From the IMG/VR virus record IMGVR_UViG_3300001683_000042, positions 1 through 52,602 of that record: 52,602 nt of DNA; one strand, 5' to 3'. The translations under genes and the position numbers were made by a program. The stretch comes from a virus. The notes beneath the pieces were generated by a model. That model saw only the letters and a list, made by a program, of their open reading frames with translations. It searched no databases and had not been told where the DNA came from. Shown here piece by piece: positions 48,789 through 52,602 of this stretch (the stretch's first letter is position 1; each line of letters starts with the position of its first letter).

Positions 48789-51700
48789 ATGAGTAGAACG
48801 GTAGTAACAGGCAAAACATTTGACACAAACCCCGATATTTTAGGAAATGCAACATTTTCTGGAGTAGAAGGGTTAACTATACCTATTGGTTCGACTGCAG
48901 AACGCCCTATCACCCCTTCGGAAGGTGTTATACGATATAATGAAACCACAGGTAAATTTGAAGGATATTCTAAAGATCCCAATGATAATACTCAAACACT
49001 TTGGGGATCTTTAGGCGGTGGAGCATTATTAGATTTAAGTGATATAGATGAATCAGGATTAGTAAATGGTAATTTACTTAAATGGGATAGTGTTTTAACT
49101 AAATTTGTTCCTACCGTCGGCGGAGCTATAGATAATATACTTGTTTCTGGACAGCCGAATTTAACAATACCAGCAACTGGCGATCTTGAATTCGTTTCTG
49201 GCGCAGGAATTCAATTAACAACTGATCCAAGCAATGGTAAACTTACCATTGCCTCTACTACCCAAGCAAATTTATCTGTAGATCTTTTTACAGGTGACGG
49301 CAGTACTAACGAATTTACATTAACAAGAGTTCCTCCATCACCTACAGATATACTTGTATTTGTTGATAGTTTATACCAAGCACCTTCATCATATACTATT
49401 GTAGGTACCAATCCTGCTAAATTAGTTTTTCCAGAAAATGTCCCAAATTTATTAGATATTACTGTTACATTTCTTAATTTAGATACTATACAAACAGTAG
49501 TTCAAGATGGAAGCATAACACCTGCAAAATTATCAGCAAGTACATATTACATAGATACATTTTATGGTGATGCAAGTACCAAAACATTTACTTTATCTCA
49601 ATTAGCAAGCACACCAAATCAATTATTAGTAATAATAAATGGAGTACTTCAAGAACCAGGTGCAGATAATGCTTATTCGGTTACAGGAACACAAATTACA
49701 TTTACAACTGCTCCTTCATATAATGCTCTTATAAAAGTAAGATTTTTGGGCGCAACATTTAACACGGCTAGTTCTATATCTCCAGATGCAGTTGGCATAC
49801 CTGAAATGGATATAAGTGGATCAGGAACAACAGGACAAGTATTAGGATTAGGATCATCGGGTGGTTTAATTTGGATATCACCTGACTCTGCAGATTTTAT
49901 ATATAACAACCAAACATTTACCAATGCTACTAGTATTGAATTTAATGTTGCATCTGGGTTTACTTTAACTGAAGGGAATCCTGGTGTATTAACAGTAGGA
50001 TTTGGTGATTATCTCACTACAGTATCTGTTACCGGTCAACCTACTATTTCCATAGATTCTTCGAGAGAATTAGAATTTATTGCAGGTCCTGGGGTAGGCA
50101 TAACAACCGACAATACTGTAGATGATAAAAAAGTTACTTGGTCAGTTTCGGTAGGAGCAATTACTGAAGATATATTGCCTGCAACTACATCTACTTACGA
50201 TTTAGGTTCTACTAGTAACGTATGGGATACAGTACATACAAATACTGTAGATTTAGGAAATATAACATTATCAGAAATTATAGGCGCTTTATTAATTCCT
50301 CATAGTCTTAAATTTGGTGGATCATATCCAATTGTATTAACAGCAACAGCAAATGGTTTAGAATTAGAAAAATTAACTATTGGTACTCCTGCTCAAATTT
50401 TAGCAGGTGAGCATGTAACATTAACTGCTACTACTGGTAAGTTAAATTTACCTGCAGAGAATATAGGTTTACCAGAATTAGATGTAAGCAATAGTGGAAC
50501 AGCAGGACAATATTTAAGTACGACAGGTAGCGCCTTACAATGGACAACAGGATTAACCGCAGTAACAGCAGGCACGGGATTACTGCTTCAAGGCGGCGGG
50601 ACTACTATAACATCTACAGGAACACTAATAGTAGACCCACAAATTTCCCAGGATGCTCTGCAAGGCGTTGTTGCATATGGTTGGGGGGATCATACTAGTA
50701 TAGGATATTTAACAAATATTACATCCGAAAATTTAACCGATTTAACAGATGTTAACACAGGTACATTAGGCATAGTTCATGATGGTTGGGCATTAGTATG
50801 GGACCATTCTACTTCAAAATTTATAGTAGCAAATACGACAGGTAACTGGTTATCAGGTACTGTAGCAGGTTCAATTTATTATGGTGGCGGACGAGTAGGT
50901 GTAGGTACAAGTACTCCATTAGGATTGCTTCATATTAATCAACAGGAATCAAGTCCATCTGATCCGTTAATTATACAGGACGGAGCATACAGACCTTTAT
51001 ATATTCCTGCAGGAGGTATGTTAACTTCCCAAACAGGTATACATTTAGAAACAGATTATGCTAGTTTAAATCCACCTACTGCGCCTACTACAGGAGGAAT
51101 ACTTTATTTTAAAAATGGGTTGCTACATTTTGTTTCAAGTACTTCACCAGAACAAATAATAATTACAGGCGCAGAAACCGCATTACCGAATGTTACTTCA
51201 ATTGGTACTACTGCATCACTTAAATTACCAACTGGTACAACTGCACAACGTGGCCCAACAATTCAAGGCGGTATTAGATACAGTACTGAATTAGCCACAT
51301 TTGAAGGATATGATGGCTCTAATTGGGGATCACTTGGCGGAATTATAGACGTCGACCAAGACACCTACATAACAGCAGAAGCAACCACTGATTCAGATGA
51401 TTTAGATTTTTGGACAGCAGGTACTAAACGAATGACAATAGACCAAACCGGTGCTGTTACAATTACTGGTACAGATGCTCTTGTTCTTCCTGCTGGTACA
51501 GATGCACAACGTAATACTGCTATACAGGGTGGATTTAGATATAACACAGATACACCCGGATTTGAAGGATATGATGGAACCGAATGGGGAGAAATAGGTG
51601 GATCTGCATCAGCATTAATAACTGAAACAACTACGATGCTAAGAGGACCATATGCTGAAACTATGCTTTTTTCAGATGCTTTTACCCTCGGAGGAGATAT

Positions 51701-52568
51701 TACATTAACTGATAATCTTTTCTTAGCAAAACTAGGCGAAGACGGTAATGATATTACCCTTTCAGATGATGGTAATTCTAGAACAATAACTGGTCAAGGA
51801 ACGATTGTGCCTGGAGCATTGTTTGATAGCTCATTTGCTATAGCCACTACCGCACAACCAAATATAACACAAATTGGAACTACTGCATCAATTAAAATAC
51901 CAACTGGTACAACTGCTCAAAGAGGAACTCCTTTAGCTGGCGGAATTCGATATAATACTACATTGGGTTCTTTTGAAGGTTATAGCGGATCTAATTGGGG
52001 ATCACTTGGCGGACTTATTGATATCGACCAAGACACCTACATAACAGCAGAAGCAACTATAGATAAAGATAGTTTAGATTTTTGGACTGCTGGCGTACAA
52101 CAAATGAGTATAGATTCGGCAGGTATTGTTAGTCTTTTTTCAACTGCATCAATAAAAGTACCAACTGGTACAACCGCACAACAAGGAACTGCAACAACTG
52201 GCGCATTTAGATTTAATACAACAGATACTAATTTTGAAGGATATGACGGAAGTGCTTGGAAAGCGGTCAAAGGCGTTACTGGAATAAATGACAACTCAAC
52301 TTCTGTAGCAATAACTATTGATTCTTCTGAAAATGTAGGCATCGGTATTGCAAATCCAGGAGCTTACAAACTTTATGTAAATGGTGATATTTACTGTGAT
52401 GATATTAGTACTTCTGATATAAAAATGTGCAATGATAGACCAAATCATCCTGGTAATGAAATCGATGGCACAAAAGGTTCATGGACGTTTCAGGAAGGAT
52501 CAGAAAATATGTACTTAATAAATAGGAAGAGCGGAAAACGTTACAAATTAAAGCTAGAAGAGGTCTAA
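48789..52568 (+). CDS. Tail fibre with repeated TGTTAQR/GFEGYDG modules
   Basis: A 1259-residue long-fibre-type protein. At least five copies of the module (S.K.PTGTTAQRG....GGIRYN....FEGYDGSNWGSLGG) are recognisable, the first near residue 30 and the rest after about residue 795. Between them are beta-type segments common to phage fibres (VDLFTGDGSTNEFTLTRVP; FYGDASTKTFTLSQLAST) used for trimeric stems. The C terminus (NVGIGIANPGAYKLYVNGDI, then CDDISTSDIKMCND, ending SGKRYKLKLEEV) looks like a fibre end, but without the usual S74 autoprotease. AGGAAAA ribosome-binding site. Likely a long tail fibre used for host attachment. Confidence 0.75.
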   Translation: MSRTVVTGKTFDTNPDILGNATFSGVEGLTIPIGSTAERPITPSEGVIRYNETTGKFEGYSKDPNDNTQTLWGSLGGGALLDLSDIDESGLVNGNLLKWDSVLTKFVPTVGGAIDNILVSGQPNLTIPATGDLEFVSGAGIQLTTDPSNGKLTIASTTQANLSVDLFTGDGSTNEFTLTRVPPSPTDILVFVDSLYQAPSSYTIVGTNPAKLVFPENVPNLLDITVTFLNLDTIQTVVQDGSITPAKLSASTYYIDTFYGDASTKTFTLSQLASTPNQLLVIINGVLQEPGADNAYSVTGTQITFTTAPSYNALIKVRFLGATFNTASSISPDAVGIPEMDISGSGTTGQVLGLGSSGGLIWISPDSADFIYNNQTFTNATSIEFNVASGFTLTEGNPGVLTVGFGDYLTTVSVTGQPTISIDSSRELEFIAGPGVGITTDNTVDDKKVTWSVSVGAITEDILPATTSTYDLGSTSNVWDTVHTNTVDLGNITLSEIIGALLIPHSLKFGGSYPIVLTATANGLELEKLTIGTPAQILAGEHVTLTATTGKLNLPAENIGLPELDVSNSGTAGQYLSTTGSALQWTTGLTAVTAGTGLLLQGGGTTITSTGTLIVDPQISQDALQGVVAYGWGDHTSIGYLTNITSENLTDLTDVNTGTLGIVHDGWALVWDHSTSKFIVANTTGNWLSGTVAGSIYYGGGRVGVGTSTPLGLLHINQQESSPSDPLIIQDGAYRPLYIPAGGMLTSQTGIHLETDYASLNPPTAPTTGGILYFKNGLLHFVSSTSPEQIIITGAETALPNVTSIGTTASLKLPTGTTAQRGPTIQGGIRYSTELATFEGYDGSNWGSLGGIIDVDQDTYITAEATTDSDDLDFWTAGTKRMTIDQTGAVTITGTDALVLPAGTDAQRNTAIQGGFRYNTDTPGFEGYDGTEWGEIGGSASALITETTTMLRGPYAETMLFSDAFTLGGDITLTDNLFLAKLGEDGNDITLSDDGNSRTITGQGTIVPGALFDSSFAIATTAQPNITQIGTTASIKIPTGTTAQRGTPLAGGIRYNTTLGSFEGYSGSNWGSLGGLIDIDQDTYITAEATIDKDSLDFWTAGVQQMSIDSAGIVSLFSTASIKVPTGTTAQQGTATTGAFRFNTTDTNFEGYDGSAWKAVKGVTGINDNSTSVAITIDSSENVGIGIANPGAYKLYVNGDIYCDDISTSDIKMCNDRPNHPGNEIDGTKGSWTFQEGSENMYLINRKSGKRYKLKLEEV
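51200..52125 (+). repeat. Duplicated fibre-stem cassettes within the 48789 gene
   Basis: Two cassettes of roughly 250 bp, near 51200-51456 and 51876-52125, share long DNA stretches, including an identical run that begins CGACCAAGACACCTACATAA at about 51353 and 52024. They encode DQDTYITAEAT and a following DxDFWTAG. A third, partial copy lies between them. Confidence 0.75.
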
Positions 52569-52602
52569 ATGGTCGACTTAGTAATTAGACCTACAATTGG
52601 TG
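52569..52602 (+). CDS. Start of next gene, truncated by the window
   Basis: An ATG directly after the fibre stop opens a frame (MVDLVIRPTIG) that runs off the end. The short distance and no intergenic gap suggest it continues the same operon. Too little is present to identify it. Confidence 0.5.
   Translation, partial: MVDLVIRPTIG

Noticed and set aside
1-52602. CRISPR arrays, insertion sequences, attachment sites and photosystem genes
   Set aside because: None could be seen on either strand; repeats present are all inside fibre genes or in the 26 kb hairpin region.

Overview
This window looks like the structural and replication core of a T4-like marine myovirus (Caudoviricetes with a contractile tail). 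The sequence is AT-rich, genes are tightly packed and many overlap as TAATG or ATGA. The T4 head set is present in canonical order: portal gp20, a small core gene, an acidic core gene, protease gp21, scaffold gp22 and capsid gp23. Recombination subunits gp46/gp47, the late sigma factor gp55, baseplate gp53, gp5 and gp26, and very large repetitive tail fibres complete the T4 signature. Several fibre modules resemble those of cyanophages and pelagiphages. No photosystem gene is visible, so the host cannot be named from the sequence; a marine heterotroph such as a SAR11-type bacterium is a guess.

Layout. A fragmentary + gene opens the window. The long minus block 677-24328 carries a compositionally odd small gene, four tandem paralogous His/Cys/aromatic-rich tail-fibre genes, a 2024-residue fibre/adhesin, three small virion proteins, gp23-22-21-core-core-20, and a tape-measure candidate. 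A short + segment (24376-25673) holds gp26 and, through a probable -1 frameshift, a gp51-like extension. The second minus block (25670-32210) reads gp55, 2OG-Fe(II) oxygenase, gp47, gp46, a dihydroorotate dehydrogenase-like protein, a PD-(D/E)XK nuclease and a HAD phosphatase; it contains a 384-bp non-coding stretch full of hairpins. The + block from 32291 to the end encodes a nucleotidyltransferase, baseplate proteins, the gp5 spike, and five fibre or accessory proteins.

Regulation. NATAAATA-type boxes, as expected for gp55-programmed RNA polymerase, precede many virion genes. Host-type sigma-70 promoters precede gp55 (TTGACT, 17 bp, TATAAT) and gp20 (TTGACA, 17 bp, TATAAT). A strong TTCG-loop terminator follows gp23.

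Most notable: a virion-type protein fused to a PQQ glucose/sorbosone dehydrogenase-like beta-propeller; a Mtd-like fibre ending in a domain with a full set of type-1-copper-like ligands; a T4-lysozyme-like domain missing from gp5 but placed at the N terminus of an 1825-residue fibre; a probable gp26/gp51 frameshift; a degenerate M15 peptidase among the baseplate genes; and the four-gene fibre paralogue array. Functions are assigned by reading motifs and gene order only; no database search was run.
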